64,000 bases of DNA, taken from NCBI RefSeq assembly GCF_030378205.1, contig NZ_CP127385.1, positions 806,001-870,000 of the forward strand. The letters run 5' to 3'. The notes under the pieces were generated by a model that did not search any database, was not told where the DNA came from, and was given only the letters and a program-made list of their open reading frames with translations. Origin of the DNA: Bradyrhizobium sp. NP1. GTDB taxonomy: Bacteria; Pseudomonadota; Alphaproteobacteria; Rhizobiales; Xanthobacteraceae. A program made the translations under genes and the position numbers. The stretch's first letter is position 1. The number at the start of each line of letters is the position of its first letter. Positions 35,240 through 43,644 of this stretch are shown in pieces.

Positions 35240-36265
35240 ATGAGATCGATGCGTTTTCACGGCCCTTTTTCCTTAGGCTCGACGCTGGCGCTGCCGCTGG
35301 TTGCAGCGCTTGCGGTGCTGCCGGGCGCGGTGTCGCCGGTCCGCGCACAAGGCCCGGCACGGGCGGCAACCGAGGGCGCAGCGCCGGTGTCGCAGCCGCA
35401 CGCCTCGTCTGAGAGCACGAAGTCGCAGACCGTGGCCGCAAACCCTGCCGACAAGGCGGCCACGCCGGAGCAGAGGACCCTGACAGCCAAGGCGATCGAC
35501 AAGGTGAAGCAGGTCGCCAAATCCGCGAGCGACATTTTCAACCGCGTGCCGTGCCTGCCGCCGAAAGGCGGCGCCGGCACGACCGGGTCGCTGCCGCATG
35601 TCGCGGCCAAGCTCGCCGCCGGCGAGCCGGTGGTGATCATCGCCTTCGGCTCGTCATCGACCGTGGGCTACGGCACCAGCGCGCCGGAATTCACCTATCC
35701 CAATCGGCTGGCTGCCCAGTTGCACCGGCAATATCCGACGGCCGACATCACCGTCATCAACCGCGGCCAGGGCGGCGAGGACGCGCCCGAGATGATGAAG
35801 CGGCTGCAGACCTCGGTGATCGACATGCATCCGGACCTCGTGATCTGGCAGGTCGGCACCAACGCCGTGCTGCGCGATCTCGATCCGGGCGAGACCGCCA
35901 AGCTCGTGGAGGAAGGCGTCGCACGCATCCAGGCCGCCGGCAGCGACGTCGTGCTGGTCGATCCGCAATATTCGCCGAAGGTCACCGAGCGCGCCGAGAG
36001 CGCGAACAAGATGGTGAAGCTGCTCAGCCGCATCGCGGCGCTGCGCCATGTCGGCATCTTCCCGCGCTTCGACGTGATGCGCGACTGGCACGAGCGGCAG
36101 TCCATCCCGATCGACGAATTCGTCATCGCCGACGGCTTGCACATGAACGACTGGGGCTATGCCTGCTTCGCGCAACTGCTCGGCGACGACATCATCCGCT
36201 CGGTCGGCCAGATCAAGCTCGGCGTCGCCGTGCCGTCCAACGTGCAGACCTATCGGCCGATGTGA
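35240..36265 (+). CDS. SGNH/GDSL hydrolase, likely periplasmic esterase/acyltransferase
   Basis: 341 aa. Signal peptide (about 1-34, VRAQ), Ala/Ser/Thr-rich linker with two Cys, then an SGNH domain from about residue 130: block I FGSSSTVGYG (Ser replaces Asp of GDS, the nucleophile Ser remains), block II INRGQGGED, block III GTNA, block V DGLHMND with the catalytic Asp and His. Lies 12 bases after its degenerate paralogue. Probable role: adding or removing acyl groups on periplasmic glucans made anionic by OpgC (inferred from the operon). Confidence 0.82.
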   Translation: MRSMRFHGPFSLGSTLALPLVAALAVLPGAVSPVRAQGPARAATEGAAPVSQPHASSESTKSQTVAANPADKAATPEQRTLTAKAIDKVKQVAKSASDIFNRVPCLPPKGGAGTTGSLPHVAAKLAAGEPVVIIAFGSSSTVGYGTSAPEFTYPNRLAAQLHRQYPTADITVINRGQGGEDAPEMMKRLQTSVIDMHPDLVIWQVGTNAVLRDLDPGETAKLVEEGVARIQAAGSDVVLVDPQYSPKVTERAESANKMVKLLSRIAALRHVGIFPRFDVMRDWHERQSIPIDEFVIADGLHMNDWGYACFAQLLGDDIIRSVGQIKLGVAVPSNVQTYRPM

Positions 36266-36279
36266 GGCTCTCGCTGCTT

Positions 36280-36303
36280 ACCCTCCCCCTCGAGGGGGAG
36301 GGT
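36280..36303. terminator. Palindromic hairpin between convergent SGNH gene and metZ
   Basis: ACCCTCCCCCTC and GAGGGGGAGGGT form a perfect 24-bp palindrome in the 45-base gap between two convergent genes. It may act as a shared terminator-like structure, though no U tract is present; it is also similar to the 32212 repeat. Confidence 0.55.
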
Positions 36304-36310
36304 GAAGCCG

Positions 36311-37513
36311 TCACGCCTTCTCGAGCGCCGCCGTGAGATCCTCGATCAGGTCGTCGGGATGCTCGAGCCCGGTCGAGAAGCGGATGAAGCCCTCGGAAAT
36401 GCCGAGCTCGGCGCGCGCCTCGATCGACAGCCGCTGGTGCGTCGTCGTTGCCGGATGGGTGACGAGGCTCTTGGCGTCGCCGAGATTGTTCGAGATGCGC
36501 GCGATCTTGAGCGCGTTGAGGACGCGGAAGGCCGCGGGCTTGCCGCCCTTCACCTCGAAGCCGACCAGCGTCGAGCCGGCGCGCATCTGCTTTTTCACGA
36601 GCGCGGCTTGCGGATGGTCGGCGCGGCCCGGATAGATCAGGCGCGAGATATTCGGATGGTTCGCGAGCACGTCCGCGATCTTGCCCGCGGACTCGGTCTG
36701 CGCGCGCACGCGTACCGCGAGCGTCTCCAGCCCCTTCAGCAGCACCCAGGCGTTGAACGGTGACAGCGACGGACCGGTCTGGCGCATGAAATTGTGCAGG
36801 TGCTCGGCGATGAACGCTTCCGACGACAGGATCATGCCGCCGAGGCAGCGGCCCTGGCCGTCGATGTGCTTGGTCGCGGAATAGACCACGACGTCGGCGC
36901 CGAGCGCGAGCGGGCTCTGCCAGATCGGCGTTGCGAACACGTTGTCGACGATCAGCCGCGCGCCGGCGGCATGCGCGATCTCGGCGATCGCGGAGATGTC
37001 GAGCACGTCGAGCGTCGGATTGGTCGGGCTCTCCAGGAAGAAGCTCCTGGTGTTCGGGCGCACCGCGCGCTTCCATTGGTCGAGATCGAGGCCGTCGACC
37101 AGCGTGGACGCGATGCCATAGCGCGGCAGCAGGTCCTCCACCACATAGCGGCAGGAGCCGAACAGCGCCTTGGAGGCCACGACGTGATCGCCGGCCTTGA
37201 GCGGCGCCAGCACCGCGGTCGTCACCGCCGCCATGCCGGTCGCGGTCGAGCGGCCGGCCTCGGCGCCTTCGAGCTCGATCATGCGGCGCTCGAACATCGC
37301 GATCGTCGGGTTCGAGTAGCGCGAATAGATGTAGCCGGGGTCCTCGCCCTTGAAGCGCGCCTCGCACTGCTCCGCGCTGTCGTAGACATAGCCCTGGGTC
37401 AGGAACAGGCCCTCCGAGGTCTCGCCGAATTCGGAGCGCAGCGTGCCGGCGTGGACCAGGCGGGTTTCGGGACGGTAGCGGGTTTTGGCCGCCGGAGCGG
37501 TAGACTGGGACAT
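36311..37513 (-). CDS. metZ: O-succinylhomoserine sulfhydrylase MetZ
   Basis: 400 aa PLP enzyme of the Cys/Met metabolism family. Landmarks: YIYSRYSNPT, SGMAAV-like TGMAAVTTA, GSCRYVVED (Tyr-stacking region), ESPTNPTLDVLDI, VDNVFATP and PLP Lys215 in SATKHIDGQGR, then THPATTTHQRL. It forms homocysteine from O-succinylhomoserine and sulfide. ATG 37513 has GGAGG upstream; the longer frame would run into the riboswitch terminator. Controlled by the SAM-II attenuator at 37548-37655. Confidence 0.94.
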   Translation of the reverse strand: MSQSTAPAAKTRYRPETRLVHAGTLRSEFGETSEGLFLTQGYVYDSAEQCEARFKGEDPGYIYSRYSNPTIAMFERRMIELEGAEAGRSTATGMAAVTTAVLAPLKAGDHVVASKALFGSCRYVVEDLLPRYGIASTLVDGLDLDQWKRAVRPNTRSFFLESPTNPTLDVLDISAIAEIAHAAGARLIVDNVFATPIWQSPLALGADVVVYSATKHIDGQGRCLGGMILSSEAFIAEHLHNFMRQTGPSLSPFNAWVLLKGLETLAVRVRAQTESAGKIADVLANHPNISRLIYPGRADHPQAALVKKQMRAGSTLVGFEVKGGKPAAFRVLNALKIARISNNLGDAKSLVTHPATTTHQRLSIEARAELGISEGFIRFSTGLEHPDDLIEDLTAALEKA

Positions 37514-37547
37514 CGGACCTCCATCGCGGCCATGGAACAACGGCCAC

Positions 37548-37602
37548 AAAAAAACCGGCCTGGGAAAACTCCTCAAGGCCGGGATCACACGTGTCCCCGG
37601 CC
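37548..37602 (-). terminator. Attenuator of metZ: competing hairpins and U7 terminator
   Basis: On the metZ strand, CCGGCCT (37582-37576) pairs with AGGCCGG (37561-37555), followed by seven U (37554-37548): an intrinsic terminator. The same CCGGCC block can pair instead with GGCCGGG (37602-37596), immediately after the aptamer, forming a mutually exclusive antiterminator. Premature termination when SAM is bound is the expected outcome. Confidence 0.8.
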
Positions 37603-37655
37603 TGTTTAGCGATTTATTTAACGTGGCTGCAAGCCGGCCGGCTCAAATCACCACG
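37603..37655 (-). promoter_or_regulatory. SAM-II riboswitch aptamer of metZ
   Basis: The metZ-strand leader shows the SAM-II consensus in order: GTGGTGATTTGAGCC, GGCTTGCAGCCACG (the CGTGG/CCACG pairing of stem P1), then TTAAA and CGCTAAAC closing the pseudoknot. SAM-II occurs mainly in alphaproteobacteria ahead of metA, metX or metZ. It lies 90-140 bases before the metZ ATG. Confidence 0.92.
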
Positions 37656-37742
37656 GGATAAGTCATGCTCATATTCGCCCCTGACCTTTCCGTCAAGACG
37701 GGGTTCGGATAACCGGTAAAAGGGCATATTTTCGGAGTTTGG

Positions 37743-38882
37743 ATGACGTCGGGGCCACCGCCCAAGGACCAGATCGTGTCGTTTTCGCTTCCTACCCACG
37801 CCAACGGCATTTTGCCGGATCGCATGATCGCGGCGATGGCGGACGATGGCCTGATCCTGCCGGCCTATCCCTTTGTCGAGAGCCAGATCCAGCCGGCGAG
37901 CCTCGATCTGCGTCTCGGCGACATCGCCTATCGGGTGCGCGCCAGCTTCCTGCCGGGGCCGGGCGCGACCGTGGCCGAGCGCATCGACGAGTTGAAGCTG
38001 CACGAGATATCGCTCTCGGATGGCGCGGTGCTGGAGACCAATTGCGTCTACATCGTGCCGCTGCTCGAAAGCCTGGCGCTGCCGCCGAAGATCGTCGCTG
38101 CCGCCAACCCGAAGAGCTCGACCGGCCGGCTCGACGTCTTCACCCGCGTGATCGCCGACGGCACGCGTCGCTTCGACATGATTGGCGCGGGCTATCACGG
38201 GCCGCTCTACGCCGAGATCAGCCCGAAGACATTTCCGGTGTTGCTGCGCGAAGGATCGCGGCTGTCGCAGGTGCGCTTCCGCACCGGCGAAGCGATCCTC
38301 AGTGCCGACGAGCTCGACGCGCTGCATGGCGCCGAGCGGCTGGTCGATCGCGATGATGCCGATCTGGCCGGCGGCGTGGCGCTGTCGGTCGATCTCTCCG
38401 GCGAAAAGGCGAACGGCTTCGTCGGCTACCGCGCCAAGCGTCACACCGGCGTGGTCGATGTCGACCGCCGCGCCGGCTATGCGGTGGACGAATTCTGGGA
38501 GGCGATCCCCGCGCGGCCCGATCGCAGCCTGATCCTCGATCCCGGCGAGTTTTACATCCTGGCGTCAAAGGAAGCCGTGCAGGTGCCGCCGGATTACGCC
38601 GCCGAGATGGTGCCGTTCGATCCGCTGGTCGGCGAATTCCGCGTGCACTATGCCGGCTTCTTCGATCCCGGCTTCGGCTATGCGGGCGCTGGCGGCGAGG
38701 GCGCACGCGCGGTGCTGGAGGTGCGCTCGCGCGAGGTGCCGTTCATCCTGGAGCACGGCCAGATCGTCGGCCGCCTCGTCTATGAGAAGATGCTGGCGCG
38801 TCCCGACGCGATGTATGGCCAGCGCATCGGCTCGAACTATCAGGCGCAGGGGCTGAAGCTTTCCAAGCACTTTCGGGTGTAG
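37743..38882 (+). CDS. dcd: dCTP deaminase, long two-domain form
   Basis: 379 aa, about twice the length of E. coli Dcd, as in the rhizobial 2'-deoxycytidine 5'-triphosphate deaminases. The N-terminal half has the signature QPASLDLRLGD and NPKSSTGRLDVFTRVIADG; the C-terminal half repeats the fold with LILDPGEFYILASKE and GARAVLEVRSREVPFILEHGQIVGRLVYEKM. It makes dUTP and ammonia from dCTP for dTMP synthesis. Divergent from metZ, with the riboswitch and about 85 bases between. Only the first half keeps an obvious active-site Ser-Ser/Arg motif. Confidence 0.9.
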   Translation: MTSGPPPKDQIVSFSLPTHANGILPDRMIAAMADDGLILPAYPFVESQIQPASLDLRLGDIAYRVRASFLPGPGATVAERIDELKLHEISLSDGAVLETNCVYIVPLLESLALPPKIVAAANPKSSTGRLDVFTRVIADGTRRFDMIGAGYHGPLYAEISPKTFPVLLREGSRLSQVRFRTGEAILSADELDALHGAERLVDRDDADLAGGVALSVDLSGEKANGFVGYRAKRHTGVVDVDRRAGYAVDEFWEAIPARPDRSLILDPGEFYILASKEAVQVPPDYAAEMVPFDPLVGEFRVHYAGFFDPGFGYAGAGGEGARAVLEVRSREVPFILEHGQIVGRLVYEKMLARPDAMYGQRIGSNYQAQGLKLSKHFRV

Positions 38883-38888
38883 CCGGCG

Positions 38889-40028
38889 ATGCGGCGGCAG
38901 GCGCGGTTCGCTCTCAGCACGCTGATTGCCCTCGCGCTGACATCAGCCGCCGCGCAGACCGAAGCGCCGAAGCAGGCGCCGACGCCGGCGCAGATGGCCG
39001 AATACCGTGCCAGGCTCGCGGAATATGACGCGGCACAAGCGCAATACGGCAAGCTTGCCGATCCCTATTGGGCGCAGGTCAAGGCCAAGCGCGCCGCGCG
39101 CACCGCCAAGCGGCGGGCGCATCGCGCGATCACGCTCGACGACTATGTGCTGACGCAGCCGCCCGACTATACCGGGCCGAAGAAGCCGGTCGATCCGTCC
39201 GGCGCGAAGGCGCCCGTGCCCGTGGTCGCCGATTTCCTGCGCCATGCTGCCGAGCAGTTCGAGTTCGTGCCGACGCGCCCTGCGAGCGAGATTGATTTCA
39301 AGCGCGCCTATGCGCGCGTTGCCGCGGCAGCCGGGCTGACCAGGGATCAGGCGGTGCGCATCTATGGTTTCGAGGCCGGCGGCAACGGCAAATATGACGT
39401 GCAGGCGGGTCTCGAATATGACACGCCCGGCGCTGCCGCGATCACCACTGCGCTCGGCTACAATCAGCTCCTGTCCACCAACAGCGTCGAGCTGCTGGCC
39501 GAGCAGGGCCGTCAGCTCATCGAGGCGCTGAAGAAGCGCGCGGCCTCGCTCTCCGGCGAACCAAAAAGCCGATTGGAGAACAAGATCGCGATCCTGCAGA
39601 AGATGGTCGCGTTCTCGCGAAGCGTGCCCGACGACTGGAATCTGCACGAGCGGCTGGCCGGAACGCCGAAAGGTCTCGGCATTCACGCGCTCAACCTCGA
39701 CATCGACATCGGCCCGCTGTTGCAGACCCAGAAGCTGCTCAACTCGGTCGTCTTTGCCAAACAGCGCGGCTATCAGGCGCCGTTGACCGCGGCGGAGCTG
39801 GAGATGATGAATCTCACCGGCGACGGCAACGGTTTTGACATGATCGCGATGCCGCAGGAGTTGCGTGCCAGGGTGCCGACCTCGAACTTTTTCAACCGTT
39901 CGGGCTACGAGCACAATCCGGTCGCGAAGCGCAACAATGTGGTATCAAAACTCCTGTCGGCAACCGACGCGGTGATGGACCGCGAAAGCCAGCTTCCGGG
40001 TGCGAAGGATCTCGCCGTGGCGTTTTAG
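38889..40028 (+). CDS. Secreted hypothetical protein with transglycosylase-like motif
   Basis: 379 aa with signal peptide (LTSAAAQ, cleavage about 23), a helical 40-95 region rich in Ala/Arg, and an ordered domain from about 115. YGFEAGGNGKYDVQAGLEYD followed by ALGYNQLL resembles the E...GYNQ (A-x-G-x-x-Q) pattern of soluble lytic transglycosylases, with Glu as candidate acid, but this is a by-eye suggestion. The gene starts 6 bases after dcd. The C-terminus is a long helical region. Family not recognised with certainty. Confidence 0.6.
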   Translation: MRRQARFALSTLIALALTSAAAQTEAPKQAPTPAQMAEYRARLAEYDAAQAQYGKLADPYWAQVKAKRAARTAKRRAHRAITLDDYVLTQPPDYTGPKKPVDPSGAKAPVPVVADFLRHAAEQFEFVPTRPASEIDFKRAYARVAAAAGLTRDQAVRIYGFEAGGNGKYDVQAGLEYDTPGAAAITTALGYNQLLSTNSVELLAEQGRQLIEALKKRAASLSGEPKSRLENKIAILQKMVAFSRSVPDDWNLHERLAGTPKGLGIHALNLDIDIGPLLQTQKLLNSVVFAKQRGYQAPLTAAELEMMNLTGDGNGFDMIAMPQELRARVPTSNFFNRSGYEHNPVAKRNNVVSKLLSATDAVMDRESQLPGAKDLAVAF

Positions 40029-40037
40029 GAGGGCTGC

Positions 40038-41078
40038 ATGGACAAGGCGCAAGAGGCGCAATGGTCGAGATGGCGCAGCGTCGCCGATCTCTACCATGCC
40101 GTCTTTACCGGCCTCATCCTCATGGTGGTGACGCGACGCGGCACGCCTGATGCCGCCGAATTCGTCTTCCGCGTGTTCCGCCGCCAGCAGCAGGAGCGTT
40201 TCCTGCCCGGCCTCGACAAGCTCGGCCTCTCGAAGCTGCCTCCGGCGGTTGCGGCTGCACAATACCATTATCTCTCCAACTGGATCGGCGGCGTGCATGT
40301 CGAATACATGCATGAGAGTGACCGCAAGGCCTGGATCCGCTATCCGCCGCCGCGCTGGATCTGGAAGGGCACCGCGATCTGCGGCGTGGCGGGCGAGGTG
40401 TCGCGCGCGATGCTGCGCGGCTGGCACGCCAATAACGGCGCAGCCCTCGGCGATCTCAGGCTCGGCTTCGTCTGCACCAAGCAGAGCGTCGACGGGCAAG
40501 ACGGCCTCGAGGGCTACTATTACCAGTACGACCATCCGCTCGAATTGGACGCGCGGCTTGCCTTCGCGCGCCACGAGGAGGCGCCGCGCTTCGATCCGGC
40601 GGCCGCACCAGCGTTGCCGATCGAGAGCTGGCCGAAGCCGCGGCTGGAGAAGGCCTATCGCAACTATGCGATGGAGTATGTGAAGACGGCGGCGCCCGTG
40701 ATGGTGCAGCTGTTCGGGCCTGAAGACGCTGGCTACCTCCTGCATCTCACCGGCAAGCTGATCGGCATGCAGTATTTCGACGAGGTCGCGCCCGCTTTAG
40801 GCGGCCGTCGCGGCGGCGCGCCGGAGTTTGCGACCTTCCTGCAGGCGCTGCTCGCGGCGCAGGACGACGCGGCGGAGCTGGCGCAGTCCGAAGGCCGGTT
40901 CATGCTCACGCAGCAGAGCTGGAAGCTGATGGCCGACGTCGGTGACACCCATCCGGCCTGCGCGCGCGTGCTCGACGGCCTGTTCGAGGGCCTTGCCGCA
41001 GGTTGCGGACGTCACATCGCGGTGGATCGCGCGCCATCCCCTGGTGGCCGGCCACCCTTCGTCTGGTCGATCGGCTGA
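40038..41078 (+). CDS. Hypothetical protein, unassigned
   Basis: 346 aa, no signal peptide, about one hydrophobic segment near the start (YHAVFTGLILMVV) that may be a buried helix. Notable conserved-looking blocks are VEYMHESDRKAWIRYPPPRWIWKGTAICGV, then a Trp-His (GWHANNG) and LEGYYYQYDHPLELDARLAF. His, Tyr and Trp enrichment suggests an enzyme. It begins 9 bases after the previous gene with GGAGGG, so they form an operon with dcd at its head. I do not recognise the family. Confidence 0.55.
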   Translation: MDKAQEAQWSRWRSVADLYHAVFTGLILMVVTRRGTPDAAEFVFRVFRRQQQERFLPGLDKLGLSKLPPAVAAAQYHYLSNWIGGVHVEYMHESDRKAWIRYPPPRWIWKGTAICGVAGEVSRAMLRGWHANNGAALGDLRLGFVCTKQSVDGQDGLEGYYYQYDHPLELDARLAFARHEEAPRFDPAAAPALPIESWPKPRLEKAYRNYAMEYVKTAAPVMVQLFGPEDAGYLLHLTGKLIGMQYFDEVAPALGGRRGGAPEFATFLQALLAAQDDAAELAQSEGRFMLTQQSWKLMADVGDTHPACARVLDGLFEGLAAGCGRHIAVDRAPSPGGRPPFVWSIG

Positions 41079-41195
41079 ATTCCTGTGACCTGCAATCGCG
41101 CGGGGTGCCAATGCGCGGCGCGCGCAAGCGAAAGGCCGCGACCATGCTAGGAAGCGCCGGTGATACCGGATCAGCCGGTGTCTCGGGGGAGAGAG

Positions 41196-42650
41196 ATGTC
41201 CGATCTCGGCGTCGCGGAAATTCCGGTTGACGAAAATGAGCGTCCGCTGCCGCCGCCACTGGCGCGGCTGGCGAACGCGCTGGTCGACGGGCCTATCCTG
41301 CGCACGCTGCTGCGGCTCGCCTGGCCGAATGCCATCTCGCTTGTTTCCGGCACCTGCGTCGTCATTGCCGAGACCTCCTATATCGGCAGGCTCGGCGTCG
41401 AGTCGCTGGCGGCGATGGCGCTGGTCTTCCCCTGCGTGATCCTCACCATGACCACCTCGGGCGGCGCGATGGGCGGCGGGGTGTCGTCAGCCATTGCGCG
41501 CGCGCTCGGCGCTGGCGACACCGAGCGCGCCTCGGTCCTCGCCGCGCACGCCCTGTTGATCGGCATCGGCTTCGGCCTGACCTTCATGCTCGGCATGCTG
41601 ATCTTCGGGCCGGCGCTGCTGCAACTGCTCGGCGGCCGTGGCGCGGTGCTGACGCAGGCGATCGCCTACACGCAAATCTTTTTCGGCGGCGCCGTCGTGA
41701 TCTGGCTGATGAACACCATGGCCGGCGTGCTGCGCGGCACCGGCAACATGAAACTGCCGTCGCTGATGCTCCTGATCTCCGCGATCTGCCAGATCGTGCT
41801 CGGCGGCACGCTCGGGCTCGGCCTCGGGCCCGTGCCGCAATTCGGCATGCGCGGCGTGGCGGCCGGCTCGTTGATGGCCTATCTGATCAGCCTGTCGGTG
41901 ATGGGCTGGTACCTGTTTTCCGGCCGGGCCCGCGTCGTTCCCAAGCTCCGGGGCTTGCGCATCCGGCGCGCGATGTTTCTCGACATTCTCAAGGTCGGCT
42001 TCATTTCCTGCTTCTCTCCGCTGCAATCGGTGCTGTCGATTTCCATCCTCACCCACATGCTGGCGGGCTTCGGCCCGGCCGTGCTGGCGGGTTACGGCAT
42101 CGGCGCGCGGCTTGAGTTCATGCTCACCTCGGTGTCGTTCGCGGTCGGGATTGCCTCGGTGCCGATGGTCGGCATGGCGATCGGCGCGGGGCGGATTGCG
42201 CGTGCGCGGCGCATCGCCTGGACCGGGGGGCTGCTGTCCTTCGTATCGCTCGGCGCGATCGGCAGCGTGTTCGCGGTGTTTCCGGAGCTCTGGGTCAATT
42301 TCTTCAGCGACAATCCGGATGTGCGCGCGGCGAGCAACCAATATCTGTCGACCGCCGCGCCGATGTACGCCTTCATCGGATTGGCGATGTCGATGTATTT
42401 TTCATCGCAGGGCGCGGCCAAGATGTTCGGGCCGGTGCTGGCGCAAACGGCCCGGCTCGCCTTCATCGGCATCGGCGGCTGGTGGCTGTCGAGCCATGAC
42501 GCCTCGGCGGGCAGCTTCTTCATGCTGGTGGCGGCCTCGATGGTCGTGCTCGGCACGCTCTCCTGCGCCAGCGTGATCTTCACGCGGTGGGGTCCGAAGC
42601 GCGCCACGACCCGCGCCGTGCGACCGGCGCTGTCAGCGGCCGCCGAGTAG
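41196..42650 (+). CDS. MATE-family efflux transporter
   Basis: 484 aa, twelve membrane helices in two related halves. Repeat landmarks: GTCVVIAETSYIGRLGVESLAAMAL in the first half and VGIASVPMVGMAIGAG in the second, the DinF/NorM-type arrangement. It exports cationic drugs or metabolites by Na+ or H+ antiport. ATG 41196 is used because GGGGAGAG lies directly before it; an upstream ATG at 41160 lacks a site. Confidence 0.9.
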   Translation: MSDLGVAEIPVDENERPLPPPLARLANALVDGPILRTLLRLAWPNAISLVSGTCVVIAETSYIGRLGVESLAAMALVFPCVILTMTTSGGAMGGGVSSAIARALGAGDTERASVLAAHALLIGIGFGLTFMLGMLIFGPALLQLLGGRGAVLTQAIAYTQIFFGGAVVIWLMNTMAGVLRGTGNMKLPSLMLLISAICQIVLGGTLGLGLGPVPQFGMRGVAAGSLMAYLISLSVMGWYLFSGRARVVPKLRGLRIRRAMFLDILKVGFISCFSPLQSVLSISILTHMLAGFGPAVLAGYGIGARLEFMLTSVSFAVGIASVPMVGMAIGAGRIARARRIAWTGGLLSFVSLGAIGSVFAVFPELWVNFFSDNPDVRAASNQYLSTAAPMYAFIGLAMSMYFSSQGAAKMFGPVLAQTARLAFIGIGGWWLSSHDASAGSFFMLVAASMVVLGTLSCASVIFTRWGPKRATTRAVRPALSAAAE

Positions 42651-42674
42651 CGTCCGGCCGCAAGAATCGATGCT

Positions 42675-43100
42675 CTAGTGGCGGCGGTGACGGCGATGGC
42701 CGCCTCCCGCATTCGCCATCCGCATCAGCGGACCGATCATGCCCATGATGTCGCTGATGTTGGCGCTACCCATCATGCCCATCATGTCGCCGCCGCCGAA
42801 GCCTCCCGGCGTGCCGTAGCCGCCCAATCCGCCGCCGGCCATCGTCCCGCCAAATCCGCCGCCGTTTTCCATCATGCGGCTCATCATCGGGCCCATGGTC
42901 TGCATCAGCATGGCAAAGCGGCGCTTGCCCATCTTGGCCTTCATCATCTCCAGCATCGGCGCCATCCGGGTCATCATGTCGCCGCCGCCACCACTGCCGC
43001 CATCGAAGCCGGCGAACTGCGCCCGGGCTGGCGAACCCGTCAGCGTGAACAGCAGCAGCACGGTGGCTGCCTGACAAATCACCTTGTCCGCACCCGTCAT
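42675..43100 (-). CDS. Secreted Met/Gly-rich low-complexity protein
   Basis: 141 aa with a signal peptide (VLLLFTLTGSPARAQ, cleavage about 28). The mature chain is built from glycine runs and clustered Met: GGDMMTRMAPMLEMMKAKMGKRR, MLMQTMGPMMSRMME, GGGDMMGMMGSANISDIMGMIGPLMRM, then a terminal GGGHRRHRRH. I count about 26 Met in the mature part. Clustered Met with terminal His is suggestive of Cu(I) or Ag(I) binding, or of an oxidant sink, but no known family is recognised. GAGGAGC precedes ATG 43100. Confidence 0.65.
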   Translation of the reverse strand: MTGADKVICQAATVLLLFTLTGSPARAQFAGFDGGSGGGGDMMTRMAPMLEMMKAKMGKRRFAMLMQTMGPMMSRMMENGGGFGGTMAGGGLGGYGTPGGFGGGDMMGMMGSANISDIMGMIGPLMRMANAGGGHRRHRRH

Positions 43101-43201
43101 GGTCTTGCTCCTCGCGTGCGCGGCTTTCGCGGAAGGCGAAGCCGACCGGACGCACGCGAGCAAGGCTTAAGGACGATGCGATCTGTCCTCCGTGAGAAAA
43201 G

Positions 43202-43633
43202 TCACACTACGGAAGGCGCGGCGTGCGTTCTTGGCTGGGCGCGTTCCGCAAGCGCTTTCCGCATCGCGAGAGCGGCCTGCTCCATCTGGCCGTCGATATA
43301 GGGCGCGATTGCGTGCGGCAGCACGTCGACGGTCCAGACCAGCCGGCACTTCGCCTCGCCATCGGCGATCACCTGCACCGAGGCGCTGTGCTGGGTGATG
43401 CGCTCGCTGATCACGGCATAGACCAGCCGTCGCCGCGTCTCGTCGCAATCGACCAGCAGCTCGCGCACCGTCGTGCCGTTGGCGAAGGAGACGATGCGCG
43501 CTTCGCCGTCGAGCTTCGTGTCCAGCACGAAGCCCGGCACCAGCCGGGTATGCAGCGCGCCGAAATCGGCCACCGCGTCCCACACCGCCGAGGCCGGCGC
43601 CTCGAGCGAAATGTCCTTGTGAATGGATGCCAT
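43202..43633 (-). CDS. SRPBCC (polyketide cyclase-like) family protein
   Basis: 143 aa START/Bet-v1 fold. The opening ISLEAPASAVWDAVADFGALHTRLVPG and the strand series RLVYAVISERITQHSASVQVIADGEAKCRLVWTVDVLP are typical of SRPBCC ligand-binding proteins. AGGAGC precedes ATG 43633. It lies 11 bases after the VOC gene on the same strand, forming an AraC-VOC-SRPBCC run. Ligand unknown. Confidence 0.8.
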   Translation of the reverse strand: MASIHKDISLEAPASAVWDAVADFGALHTRLVPGFVLDTKLDGEARIVSFANGTTVRELLVDCDETRRRLVYAVISERITQHSASVQVIADGEAKCRLVWTVDVLPHAIAPYIDGQMEQAALAMRKALAERAQPRTHAAPSVV

Positions 43634-43644
43634 GGTGCGCTCCT

